Shown here one piece after another: positions 13,885-21,404 of a DNA stretch of 25,896 bases. This stretch comes from a virus. The number at the start of each line of letters is the position of its first letter. Within the stretch, counting starts at the first letter, position 1. A program made the translations under genes and the position numbers. The notes beneath the pieces were generated by a model. It worked only from the letters and a program-made list of their open reading frames with translations. It searched no databases and had not been told where the DNA came from. Location of the stretch: the IMG/VR virus record IMGVR_UViG_3300042731_002945, positions 1 to 25,896 of that record; one strand, 5' to 3'.

Positions 13885-14580
13885 ATGAGCGCAAGGACCG
13901 GGACCGTTTTTCTCCGTGACTTTGATGAGGGATTGGTTCGCACCATGGGTGCTGAGCTGATCGAGATCGAGCTTGACGGAGAGACGGTGCAGGACTACGC
14001 CATCGCCATCGAGGGGGTCAACGGCCCGGACCTCTATGGCGGGTATATCCCCATCATCTGGCAAAACCCAGAAGACGTGTATCAAGAGGGGCTTTTGCCT
14101 CATGTCAATATCTCTCGTAGCTCGGTAACGCCGGCAATGAACCGATGGTTTCCGGGCGGCTACGAGTACAGGACGCCGGCGGCGACATCGCACACAGTAA
14201 CGGCTGGCAATGGTGTCGAGGGACCATCGGCTTTGGAGTTCAAGCCGTGGGCCTATCCCTACGACATCACGTATGAGGTTCATATCCGGGCGAGGCTCAG
14301 GGCTCAGGCCGACACCATGTTGAGGAAGATCGGCAAAAAATTCTGGGCCTATGGGCAGATCTACCTGATTGATTCCGAGGGAGCGGAGCGAGGGTATTAT
14401 GCCTTCCAGGAATCCCTTGATACACTTGATGAAGTGGCAGATGTCGCTGACCGAATGATCGGCTGGACGATATCATTGCGATGTGAGGGCGAGCTTGATT
14501 TCAACGACCCATATATCGCTAAGACTTCACCAAATGTCGAGGTCAGTGTAGAATCCAAATCGCCAACGGTAGAAGGGTGA
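13885..14580 (+). CDS. Putative tail terminator / sheath-stabiliser protein (gp15-like)
   Basis: A 231-aa protein. The segment LPHVNISRSSVTPAMNRWF, then FKPWAYPYDITYEVHIRAR, and near the end RMIGWTISLRCEGELDF correspond in order to features of T4 gp15 (LPRINL..., SPIKMIYELSIFTRY, RRIEWSLTFEVNG), the hexameric ring that caps the tail and joins it to the neck. It starts directly after the previous stop and lies one gene upstream of the sheath gene, near where T4 has gene 15 relative to 18. The similarity is by pattern only, so moderate confidence. Confidence 0.5.
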   Translation: MSARTGTVFLRDFDEGLVRTMGAELIEIELDGETVQDYAIAIEGVNGPDLYGGYIPIIWQNPEDVYQEGLLPHVNISRSSVTPAMNRWFPGGYEYRTPAATSHTVTAGNGVEGPSALEFKPWAYPYDITYEVHIRARLRAQADTMLRKIGKKFWAYGQIYLIDSEGAERGYYAFQESLDTLDEVADVADRMIGWTISLRCEGELDFNDPYIAKTSPNVEVSVESKSPTVEG

Positions 14581-14589
14581 AGGTGAGGC

Positions 14590-15087
14590 ATGGCTTGGTG
14601 GGTCTACTTGGGCAAGGTTACGACCTCTGTCGATGGGGGGATTTCAGCCATTATAGATGAGAGGGGCGACAAGCCAGTCATAGTGAAGAGAGATCACGGG
14701 CCGGCGGTTCTTGTCCCGAGGCTGAAATTCGAGGCGCCAATGTCGGTTGTGGCCCATTTGACGCGGCTCAAGCTCGTCAGGCCACTCAAGCCCCACATGA
14801 TTCCCAAAGAGGAAAAGCCGGATATCAAGCCAGAGTCCAAACCAGTGAAAAAGGATGCTCCGAAGGTTGCCGTTCTACCGGCGCCCCCGGAGCCCAAAAA
14901 AATCGAGGACAAGCCGAAGGAAGCCCCTTCGGATGACAGTGCGCCTGTGGTAGCATCGATCCCTGTCGAAGAGGAGAAGAACCTTCCTCAAGACGACGAT
15001 GACACGGGCGAGGAGATGGAGAAGGCGCAGCAGGAGAAGCAGCAGGAGAAGGGAGGCAAGAAAGGTTCAAAGAAACGTCGAGGCTAG
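14590..15087 (+). CDS. Small protein with charged Pro-rich linker, before the sheath gene
   Basis: A 165-aa protein: an ordered N-terminal part (MAWWVYLGKVTTSVDGG to about residue 75, with PVIVKRDHGPAVLVPRLKF strands) followed by a long Lys/Glu/Pro-rich tail (IPKEEKPDIKPESKPVKKD) and a basic end (KGGKKGSKKRRG). Its design parallels the 130-aa gene after the capsid gene (7576). The MAW start recalls the 4106 and 9033 tags, but no L/I-x-E site follows within the first 20 residues, so I do not count it as tagged. Leader GGTGAGG. Function unknown; possibly a minor virion protein. Confidence 0.65.
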   Translation: MAWWVYLGKVTTSVDGGISAIIDERGDKPVIVKRDHGPAVLVPRLKFEAPMSVVAHLTRLKLVRPLKPHMIPKEEKPDIKPESKPVKKDAPKVAVLPAPPEPKKIEDKPKEAPSDDSAPVVASIPVEEEKNLPQDDDDTGEEMEKAQQEKQQEKGGKKGSKKRRG

Positions 15088-15096
15088 CCCCGCGAC

Positions 15097-15114
15097 GACG
15101 GAGGGAGATAGGTC
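15097..15114 (+). promoter_or_regulatory. Strong ribosome-binding leader of the sheath gene
   Basis: GGAGGGAGATAGG precedes the sheath ATG and is the same as in front of the capsid gene; the two 22-base start regions differ at one base. Stretches upstream of this block do not match, so the element is specific to translation start. Confidence 0.7.
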
Positions 15115-17763
15115 ATGGCAGAACGATTTCACCCCGGGGTGTACGTTGAGGAGCGGCGCGGCGGGCTGGCCCCGATTCAGGGGGTCTCCACGTCGAACAT
15201 GGGTATCGTGGGCTTCACGCTCAAGGGACCTGTGGATGTTGCCACATTGGAGACGAGCTTTCCTGCTTTCGAGCGAGAGTTTGGAGGCTTTACGTCTCTC
15301 AGTCAGGTGCCAACCCACACATACGCATTCTTTGCCAATGGTGGACGGCGAGGATACATCGTCCGAGCCGTGCCGTCGGATGCGGTGGCGGCAACCGGAG
15401 AGATTGCGAATCCCATCTGTGAGGAGACGGTTGGAACCGGTGACGGAACCACCAAGGACTTCACCTCTGGCGGCACGGCGCTGACGCCATTGTCCGGGCT
15501 TCCGGTTCAGGCAGTAACGCCGTCGCCTGGTGGCGTGGCGATCACCTACTACGAGGCCGGTACTCCAGTTACCACGCAAGCATGTACCCCGGTTCCGGCT
15601 CCTGATGGTGTGGCTGGTGTTTCTGCTGGCGGCAACAATGCCCTGATCAGCCGAATCGTGACCGTGGCGGTGGCTGGAGTGTCTCCGGGTATCGTGCCTG
15701 GTACGGTGGTCATCAATACGCTCGTGAGCGCGGCTCCCGTGCTCTACGGAGACGGGGCTGGATATGCCCCGGCGGCCCCCCAGGAAGGTATTGGGAACCT
15801 GTACGACGTGGCTGGCATCCAGCGTGGATACATCGACTATGACACGGGGATTTTCAACCTGTCGTTCGATATCGCCACGCCACTCGTGCCCGATGCGGCA
15901 GGGGCGTTCACGGCGGACTACACTCCGCTTACGACCGTGCCGGTCACCATTTACGATGACGGTGCAGGGGCCTTGGCCTCGACGACCACCACGCTCGACG
16001 GCGGTGGACCGAACACCATCGACTACACAACGGGCGCCATCGAGTTCAAGATTGCTGTGGGCTCGCCAGCGCCGGCCAACAAGCAGCCCATCAACGTCTG
16101 CTATTCCCAGGTGCTCTGGGATTACTCGGCGTCTTCTCAGGGAGAATGGGGCAACGATCTCAGCGTGGATGTACGGGGTGATGACGACTTCTTCACCAGG
16201 ACCACGGCTGTGTTTTCGAGATATGACGTCCTCGTCTATCTCGATGGTGAGCTGGATGCGGTCTATGAGGACGTGAGCTTTACCGATACGTCCGATACTC
16301 GATATGTCGGCGACGTCATCAACAATGTTGGTACCGGATCGTCACTCATTGAGTTTGACGAGCCGTCAAATGCCGATGTTGGGCCTCGTCGGTTGAGCGG
16401 TTACGCTCGCTCTGTGGGGTGCGCGGCTGGTAACGGCGGCATCCCGGTGGCGACTCCGACACTGGATTATGGGTCGACCGATGGTACGGCGGTAGCCGGC
16501 GGTGTGGGCTCGGCGGTTATCCCCGTTGGTGTTCGCACCCTCCCATTGGATGCTCCAGTCCAGCCCGGTTCGGTATCCATCACCTATACCGACAAGAACG
16601 GTACTGCCAGGACCATCACGGATGACGGCAGCGGGTATCTGATTGGTGATGTGGATGGTACGGCGCCGTCCAACTTGAACGTCATTGACTACACCACCGG
16701 TCATTTCTCGTTCCGTGTAGTGGCTGGCCAGGAGCTTGCCGAGCCCGAGACGAGCCATGGTGCTGGCCCTGCGGTTGTGGTTGCCGGTTCCGTTGCGACG
16801 GCGGCCTACTACAAACAGCCCGATCTTTCCATCGTGGAGAACGCGGCTGCCGGTGGTAGTGACGGAGCTTCTCCTGGGGTGTTGACTCGTAACGAGCTGA
16901 CTGACCCGGCGCTCCTCACCGACCGCGACGGCATGTACGCCCTGTTGGTTCCGAATGAGCTGATGAACGTGACCATCCCCGATGCGGCTGGGAACGTTAC
17001 CATGTCGACGGACCAAATCACCGAGGCCGAGCGCAACGGGATGTGGTTTGTCATTCTCGCGACTCCTCCAGGGCTCACTCCGCAGCAGGCGCAAGATTAC
17101 CGTGTGAACACATTGGGGGCCAACAGCAGCTATGCGGCGCTGTACTACCCCTACATCACGATCACGGACCCCGTGACGGACCTCCCGGCGAATATACCGC
17201 CCGGCGGTCACATCGCGGGCATCTACGCCAGGGTCGACAACACCAAGTCGGTTGGCAAGGCGCCGGCTGGTGTCGAGGACGGGAAGATCAACTTCTCCAT
17301 TGGTCTCGAGCGGACCCTTGAGTTCGCCGAAATCGACATCCTGTACCCCAAGCAGATCAACGCCCTGATTGACACGGCTCAAACCGGGCGGTGCGTCTGG
17401 GGGGCCAGGACGCTTGAGAATCCGCCAAGCGATTTCCGCTTCATTCATGTGCGGAGGCTCTTCAACTTCTTGAAGGCGTCGATCTTCAACAGCACCCACG
17501 GATTCGTGTTCGAGAGCGTGGGGGCTGGTCTCCGGAAGCGGATCAAGCTGTCCGTCGAGAGCTTCCTGCTGACCCTGTATGGCCAGGGGCTCTTCAAGGG
17601 CGATTCGCCGCAGGCGGCCTTCTCGGTTATCTGTGACGAGAGCAACAATCCTGAAGAGGTCGAGAATAGCGGAACAGTTATCTGCGACATTTACGTCGCG
17701 GCTAACGTGCCCGGAGAGTTCATCGTCTTCAGGATTCAGCAAAAGTTCACGGCTGCTGAATAG
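15115..17763 (+). CDS. Tail sheath protein (gp18-like), large, with inserted repeat modules
   Basis: An 882-aa contractile-sheath subunit. The N-terminus FHPGVYVEERRGGLAPI, then STSNMGIVGFTLKGPVD, and the C-terminal INFSIGLERTLEFAEIDIL, RRLFNFLKASIFNSTHGFVFE and the closing ICDIYVAANVPGEFIVFRIQQK are standard for the myovirus sheath family. T4 gp18 is 659 aa; the extra length lies mostly in residues ~100-335 and ~440-570, where three modules share D-[GD]-G-[AS]-G followed by I-D-Y-[DT]-T-G (240-245, 302-307, 524-529) and end in an aromatic strand. These likely decorate the outer surface of the tail. One module of this kind also occurs in the capsid protein. Secure identification. Confidence 0.95.
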   Translation: MAERFHPGVYVEERRGGLAPIQGVSTSNMGIVGFTLKGPVDVATLETSFPAFEREFGGFTSLSQVPTHTYAFFANGGRRGYIVRAVPSDAVAATGEIANPICEETVGTGDGTTKDFTSGGTALTPLSGLPVQAVTPSPGGVAITYYEAGTPVTTQACTPVPAPDGVAGVSAGGNNALISRIVTVAVAGVSPGIVPGTVVINTLVSAAPVLYGDGAGYAPAAPQEGIGNLYDVAGIQRGYIDYDTGIFNLSFDIATPLVPDAAGAFTADYTPLTTVPVTIYDDGAGALASTTTTLDGGGPNTIDYTTGAIEFKIAVGSPAPANKQPINVCYSQVLWDYSASSQGEWGNDLSVDVRGDDDFFTRTTAVFSRYDVLVYLDGELDAVYEDVSFTDTSDTRYVGDVINNVGTGSSLIEFDEPSNADVGPRRLSGYARSVGCAAGNGGIPVATPTLDYGSTDGTAVAGGVGSAVIPVGVRTLPLDAPVQPGSVSITYTDKNGTARTITDDGSGYLIGDVDGTAPSNLNVIDYTTGHFSFRVVAGQELAEPETSHGAGPAVVVAGSVATAAYYKQPDLSIVENAAAGGSDGASPGVLTRNELTDPALLTDRDGMYALLVPNELMNVTIPDAAGNVTMSTDQITEAERNGMWFVILATPPGLTPQQAQDYRVNTLGANSSYAALYYPYITITDPVTDLPANIPPGGHIAGIYARVDNTKSVGKAPAGVEDGKINFSIGLERTLEFAEIDILYPKQINALIDTAQTGRCVWGARTLENPPSDFRFIHVRRLFNFLKASIFNSTHGFVFESVGAGLRKRIKLSVESFLLTLYGQGLFKGDSPQAAFSVICDESNNPEEVENSGTVICDIYVAANVPGEFIVFRIQQKFTAAE

Positions 17764-17785
17764 GTTGACAGATTGAGGTGTTGAA

Positions 17786-18184
17786 ATGAAGAAGCTGGCA
17801 GAGGAGATTCGGGGTATTCTGAAGGCGTCTATTGATGGTGATGACGGCCATCTTCAAGAAGAAGAGCCAGAGCCGGAAGAGGGGTCTTTGTGCGAAGACA
17901 CTGGAACTCCCTGCTGGCAGCTTCAGGAGGCAGCTCAGTTCATTGCCGAGGACATGTCCGAGGTTATGGGCGTGGACCCGGAGGTGCTCTCTGTGGCGCT
18001 CACAGAGGCCATGAAGTGCGATAGCAAGTGCGGCGAGAAGTACCGCACCAAAGATGGCGGTTTCAAGGGAGGCCGGGGCGAGGCGTTCAAGACCTGTGAG
18101 GAGTACGCCAAGGCGTGTTGCTCGGGGGTCAAGGACGCTGGAGCTTTTTGTGCTTATTTGGGAAGACGAGCGGGTAAAATTTAG
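17786..18184 (+). CDS. Cys-rich protein with tag-like N-terminus
   Basis: A 132-aa acidic protein starting MKKLAEEIRGILKAS, a looser form of the tag (L-A-E at residues 4-6; Gly, not Glu, at the usual cut position). After an acidic linker (LQEEEPEPEEGS) there are nine cysteines, including C-E-D-T-G-T-P-C, K-C-D-S-K-C-G and T-C-x5-A-C-C, which could form a metal site or disulphides. The final stretch is GAFCAYLGRRAGKI. No family is recognised. Leader GAGGTG, ATG 17786. It stands between sheath and tube genes and ends in a predicted terminator. Confidence 0.62.
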   Translation: MKKLAEEIRGILKASIDGDDGHLQEEEPEPEEGSLCEDTGTPCWQLQEAAQFIAEDMSEVMGVDPEVLSVALTEAMKCDSKCGEKYRTKDGGFKGGRGEAFKTCEEYAKACCSGVKDAGAFCAYLGRRAGKI

Positions 18185-18213
18185 GGAACCAAGGGGCATT
18201 TGGTGTCCCTTTT
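18183..18213 (+). terminator. Probable Rho-independent terminator
   Basis: AGGGAACCAA pairs with TTGGTGTCCCT (ten pairs, one bulged G) around a seven-base loop and is followed by a TTTT run. It overlaps the stop of the Cys-rich gene and lies before the 18229 gene. The short T tract makes it weaker than the one at 7525. Confidence 0.6.
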
Positions 18214-18228
18214 CGAGGGTGAGGAAAA

Positions 18229-18633
18229 ATGGACGCAGCAATCACGAATGCAGGAACCGAAGCCAAGTTCATTCCGGGGCCGAACATCAACCTGGACCCG
18301 GGCGAGACCAAGACTTGGTCTGATATCGGGTTGGCGGACCTGGATGGAAACGAGGTCATCAAGGCCGGTGTTGTCGCTGGAACCTTGACGGTGGCAGTGA
18401 CGCCGGGACCGAGCGATGCCGCGCTGGCGACCCAGGGAAATATCGTTTCTGACGGCTTGCCGATGTATGACTACGCAGATCTTCCGGTTCCTTTCCGGGG
18501 CCGCGTTGCGTTCGTCATGAATGGTCGTAAGGCTGGTGAGCTTGCTGGGGCTGGTACTGGTGTTCCGTGCTATTACGACACCACAGTCGGTGATTGGGCC
18601 ACGTTCTCTGGCGACATAGCGGTCACCATCTAG
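18229..18633 (+). CDS. Small beta-rich virion-type protein
   Basis: A 134-aa protein rich in Gly, Val, Thr and Asp, with no cysteine cluster or membrane segment. It contains LPVPFRGRVAFVMNGRKAGE and GTGVPCYYDTTVGDWATFSGD, a pattern I associate with small capsid- or tail-decoration proteins of large phages (variable N-terminal strands, then a G-x-G-x-P-x-Y-Y-D turn). Leader GGTGAGGAAAA, ATG 18229. It is the first gene after the terminator at 18183 and precedes two more small genes before the tube gene. Function not established. Confidence 0.6.
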   Translation: MDAAITNAGTEAKFIPGPNINLDPGETKTWSDIGLADLDGNEVIKAGVVAGTLTVAVTPGPSDAALATQGNIVSDGLPMYDYADLPVPFRGRVAFVMNGRKAGELAGAGTGVPCYYDTTVGDWATFSGDIAVTI

Positions 18634-18645
18634 TAGGGGGTCGAC

Positions 18646-19056
18646 GTGGCTACAGCGCCGGGGATTATAGACCAGGGGATATCTGCTGGTGGGCAGTGGA
18701 ACGGAACGGTCCCACCTGGAGCACCAGTGGACAATCTTGGTATTCGGACGTTTCCACCAGCGGCAACCGGTGGTCGTGTTGACCTACCATGGGCTGCTTC
18801 GGGTTCGTCTTTCGAGACCTATGTGATTGACAAGATCATGGTCGATTTCGGACTTTCTGGTACGAATTCGGTTGAGATTGTCGACGCGGGTAGTCGTAAG
18901 TTTGTGTTGGCTTCACCCGGTGCTGGCCTGTATCTTTTCACTGGGCCGCTTGAGCTGGCGTGGGATGAGCACATCGAGCTTACCTCTTTGGTAAGTGCGA
19001 ATGCCATGCACGCCCGCATACACGCGAGACCAGGGAGAATGAGGCCGACGAGCTAG
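18646..19056 (+). CDS. Small beta-rich virion-type protein (GTG start)
   Basis: A 136-aa protein from GTG 18646 (leader TAGGGGG). Composition is Gly/Ala/Thr/Pro-rich in the first 50 residues, followed by alternating strands (YVIDKIMVDFGLSGTNSVEIVD; FVLASPGAGLYLFTGPLELAW) typical of beta-sandwich virion proteins, and a short basic end (HARIHARPGRMRP). No family is recognised. It sits twelve bases after the 18229 gene and is probably co-translated with it; the pair may act together as surface or fibre-attachment proteins, which is a guess from composition. Confidence 0.58.
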   Translation: MATAPGIIDQGISAGGQWNGTVPPGAPVDNLGIRTFPPAATGGRVDLPWAASGSSFETYVIDKIMVDFGLSGTNSVEIVDAGSRKFVLASPGAGLYLFTGPLELAWDEHIELTSLVSANAMHARIHARPGRMRPTS

Positions 19057-19066
19057 GAGGTGAGCT

Positions 19067-19615
19067 GTGGGTCGTCTGTCAGAGCAACTAGGGTCGGCGA
19101 TTCGTCCAGGACCCCCTGACTGTGAGGGGCTGATCGTCAAGGTGGCCAATCTCAGCAATGAGAACTACCCTGGAATGGATGTTCAGGGTGTGCTCCCTGT
19201 GCTTGTTGTTGGCCATCAAGACCTCAGTGAGCATGAGTGGGCCTCGTGGGTCAAGATGCAAGCTATGGCGCCCTATGGGATTGCTTATGCGTCCCGACTG
19301 GCCGAAGAGGGTGTTGACCTCAAGGACATGATGCCGACAACGGCTCTTGGCCGACACATGAGGAAGCCTGGAGGGGGCTCGAATTATTCTCGTTTTGAGT
19401 ATCTTGATCGAGCGGGATACATATTGACCTTGGTCGAGAAGTGGCCCTCGCTCTATAATCTGATATCAGAGGAGATGAAGGAGCAACGGATGACCCTCGT
19501 GGAGTTCGTGAGGCGAGTCCAAGAGCTACCTTCTCCGCAAGAGGTTGGGCAGGGGCGACACTCAACACTGGGTGACCTTATCAGTCGTTTGGTCACCGTC
19601 ACCCCTGATTTTTAG
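19067..19615 (+). CDS. Protein of unknown function with tag-like start (VGRLSEQLGSAI)
   Basis: A 182-aa protein. GTG 19067 has a full AGGAGG leader (19055-19060). The N-terminus GRLSEQLGSAIRPG is close to the tag of the 12402 gene (KLSEQLHEAIGS) but has Gly-Ser where that has His-Glu; L-S-E at residues 4-6 is a possible alternative cut. The body is alpha/beta: GLIVKVANLSNENYPGMDVQ, VLPVLVVGHQDLSEHEW, then helices (YILTLVEKWPSLYNLISEEMKEQ). No family is recognised. It lies directly before the tube gene. Confidence 0.62.
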   Translation: MGRLSEQLGSAIRPGPPDCEGLIVKVANLSNENYPGMDVQGVLPVLVVGHQDLSEHEWASWVKMQAMAPYGIAYASRLAEEGVDLKDMMPTTALGRHMRKPGGGSNYSRFEYLDRAGYILTLVEKWPSLYNLISEEMKEQRMTLVEFVRRVQELPSPQEVGQGRHSTLGDLISRLVTVTPDF

Positions 19616-19642
19616 GAGAGGGAGAGGGAGTAGGAGAAGGCA
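19613..19642 (+). promoter_or_regulatory. Extended purine-rich leader of the tail tube gene
   Basis: The 27 bases between the previous stop and the tube ATG are almost wholly purine, with several overlapping GGAG/GAGG motifs (GGAGAGGGAGAGGGAG, then AGGAGAAGG). It gives multiple Shine-Dalgarno registers and an unstructured start, consistent with strong expression of the tube protein. Confidence 0.55.
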
Positions 19643-20251
19643 ATGCCAAGACCAGCAGCATCAGATCCGCTTCATGCGTTCCGCTTTCACGCCAAGGTGA
19701 CGTCTGGGCCAGACCTTTCTGGAACTGACAACGGATCAGCGAACAGTGCCACCGATCTGCTTCAGCCAGAGGGCAATGACGCTGGAACAGGGTATATCAT
19801 CGGTGACGGAACCGAGGCAGGATTCAACAGCATCACGATGCCAGAGATCACCGTGGAGCATGCGGAGTATCGTGAAGGTATTCGCGTCTACACGATGAAA
19901 TTCCCGGGCGTGCCGACCATCGCCGAGATCACCCTCAACAGGGGCGTGGCCCGCAATGACACGGCGTTCTTCAACTGGGTGCTCGCCGCCATCGAGGGCA
20001 ACGAATACCGGGCAGATCTCGTGATTTATCACATCCAGCGTCCGGCGAACGAGCATGTGGCCGACACGTCCAGGGGTAACGAGCTTGACGCTGAGGCGGC
20101 AGTGAGCAAGGAGTATCGACTCTACAATTGCTCGCCAGCTCGTGTGAAGATCGCAGGTGACCTCGATGCCAGCACGAGCGATGTCAGTCTCGCAGAGCTG
20201 GACGTGGCTCTCGAACGATTCGACATTGTGCGGCCTGTAAACTCGGCGTAG
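19643..20251 (+). CDS. Tail tube protein (gp19-like)
   Basis: A 202-aa protein of the T4 gp19 tube family, which stacks as hexamer rings to form the inner tail tube. Supporting segments are DPLHAFRFHAKV at the start, ITMPEITVEHAEYREGI (the F-x-x-V-x-x-P-x-x-x-x-E-x-x-x-Y-[RK]-x-G pattern), PTIAEITLNRGVARNDTAFFNW and, near the end, LYNCSPARVKIAGDLDASTSDVSL (quoted in outline), typical of the family. It is downstream of the sheath gene as in T4 (18-19). The ~40-residue loop at residues 17-60 is longer than in a minimal tube protein. Secure at family level. Confidence 0.88.
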   Translation: MPRPAASDPLHAFRFHAKVTSGPDLSGTDNGSANSATDLLQPEGNDAGTGYIIGDGTEAGFNSITMPEITVEHAEYREGIRVYTMKFPGVPTIAEITLNRGVARNDTAFFNWVLAAIEGNEYRADLVIYHIQRPANEHVADTSRGNELDAEAAVSKEYRLYNCSPARVKIAGDLDASTSDVSLAELDVALERFDIVRPVNSA

Positions 20252-20341
20252 GGGCTGAGGAGCGATATCGTGCGGCCCATCTCGCCATAGCCCTGGCTAG
20301 TGGAGCCGGTGTGGGGCATCATGGGCCTTGGAGGGTCGTAG

Positions 20342-20977
20342 ATGCCTCGGCTAAGATATTTAGACATGCTCCAAGTATTCCCGTTCTGGTGCTTTGATGC
20401 CAGCGGGTTTGCGGGCAACCCTCTTTTCTCGATATTTGATCCATCTTTTGGCTTCTCGGCGTGTACCACGCCAGAGGTCAATGTGGAGCTGCGCGAGGTA
20501 CAGCCTGGGAATTGGGAGTACAAGCGACGGGCAGTCAAGACGGCTGATGTAAGCCCCATCGTTTTGTCGAGGGGGGCGAGGTTCTACGATAGCGATTTCT
20601 GGATTTGGATTCACAACGCCATCAGGGGTAAGCAGCCATTGAGACGCAACCTTGTCTTGGTGCATTTCATGGGTTACAGGCCGCTGGCTGCTACCAATCC
20701 CCCGGACACTTCTGGGAACATGCCTGATGAGAATGCTGTGACAAGCCTTGTAACGCGAATCCCAGCCAGGGGATGGTTCCTTCAGGGGTGCTTGCCGACG
20801 AGGTATAAGTCAGGAGGAGACTTTGACGCGGCATCGAGTGATGTCGCTATCATGGAGCTTGAATTTCAACCGGAGTTTGTGGAAGAGATGACGGTTGCAA
20901 CTGTCTCGCCCGTGTTGGCGAGGACGTTCTCGCTCACGGCGGCATCTCTCGAGGCCGCCGGGGTGTCAGGGTTCTAG
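20342..20977 (+). CDS. Second, divergent tail-tube-like protein
   Basis: A 211-aa paralogue of the preceding tube protein: TPEVNVELREVQPGNWEYK matches MPEITVEHAEYREGIRVYT, SPIVLSRGARFYDSDFWIWI matches AEITLNRGVARNDTAFFNWV, and GCLPTRYKSGGDFDAASSDVAIMELE matches the C-terminal part (all in outline). The N-terminus is different and hydrophobic (LDMLQVFPFWCFDASGF). In myoviruses a second tube-like protein often caps or initiates the tube (baseplate hub or tube terminator), so it may be a minor tube-end protein. It starts 90 bases after the tube gene with a GGAGGG leader; that gap holds no ORF. Confidence 0.75.
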   Translation: MPRLRYLDMLQVFPFWCFDASGFAGNPLFSIFDPSFGFSACTTPEVNVELREVQPGNWEYKRRAVKTADVSPIVLSRGARFYDSDFWIWIHNAIRGKQPLRRNLVLVHFMGYRPLAATNPPDTSGNMPDENAVTSLVTRIPARGWFLQGCLPTRYKSGGDFDAASSDVAIMELEFQPEFVEEMTVATVSPVLARTFSLTAASLEAAGVSGF

Positions 20978-20986
20978 TGGGTCGCG

Positions 20987-21403
20987 GTGCAAAAGGTCAA
21001 TGCCGCTTCTGTTCCCCGATCTGAGCGAATCCTTGGCCGAGCCAATTGCTTGGCTACGGACATTGTGGGGGACTGTGTTCGTATTACGGCAGCCAAGGTC
21101 TCGAACCGTTTTCAGGTAACCAAGGTTGACCCAACAAATCCAGGCGAGGATCAGGCGGTCGGGATCATCGTCAAAAAATATGATTCAACGACGTGCGTTG
21201 TACAGTTTCATGGTCCCATGCGTGGTGTGTATACTGGGCTTACGCCTGGAAAGCGGTACTGGATTGATTCCAATGCCAGGTTGACCTTGGTGGTTGGGGC
21301 TCCAGCGATTGGGGGTGTGTTCTACTTGCAAATGATGGGTGTGGCAACTGACGATGAAGAGATATTGGTTGATCCACACATGCCAATGAAGAGGAGAGGA
21401 TAG
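20987..21403 (+). CDS. Small beta-rich virion protein sharing a domain with the 22001 fibre C-terminus
   Basis: A 138-aa protein read from GTG 20987. The later part (AVGIIVKKYDST, then RGVYTGLTPGKRYWIDSN, then YLQMMGVATDDEEILVD) aligns with the last ~100 residues of the 22001 protein (VIGVMEDTVTAT, GVLTGATRGDSYFLAAAG, VLVGYARSDTDLDVII), so both carry the same beta domain, seen also in DUF2190-like capsid or fibre proteins. The leader is weak (GGGTCGCG). A role as a fibre-attachment or decoration protein is inferred. Confidence 0.6.
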   Translation: MQKVNAASVPRSERILGRANCLATDIVGDCVRITAAKVSNRFQVTKVDPTNPGEDQAVGIIVKKYDSTTCVVQFHGPMRGVYTGLTPGKRYWIDSNARLTLVVGAPAIGGVFYLQMMGVATDDEEILVDPHMPMKRRG

Positions 21404-21404
21404 A

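Noticed and set aside
14590-14640. MAWWVYLGKV start as a third MAW tag
   Set aside because: No L/I-x-E site and no match beyond the first three residues.
16366-17742. 458-aa open frame on the minus strand opposite the sheath gene
   Set aside because: It lies wholly antisense to a secure sheath coding region, has no recognisable motif or leader, and reflects the codon pattern of the + strand gene.
17764-17769. TTGACA after the sheath gene as a promoter
   Set aside because: No -10-like element at a workable distance, and the next start codon is only 16 bases away.
20252-20341. 90-base gap between the two tube genes
   Set aside because: Searched for an ORF, hairpin terminator and promoter; only the ribosome-binding site at its end is convincing.
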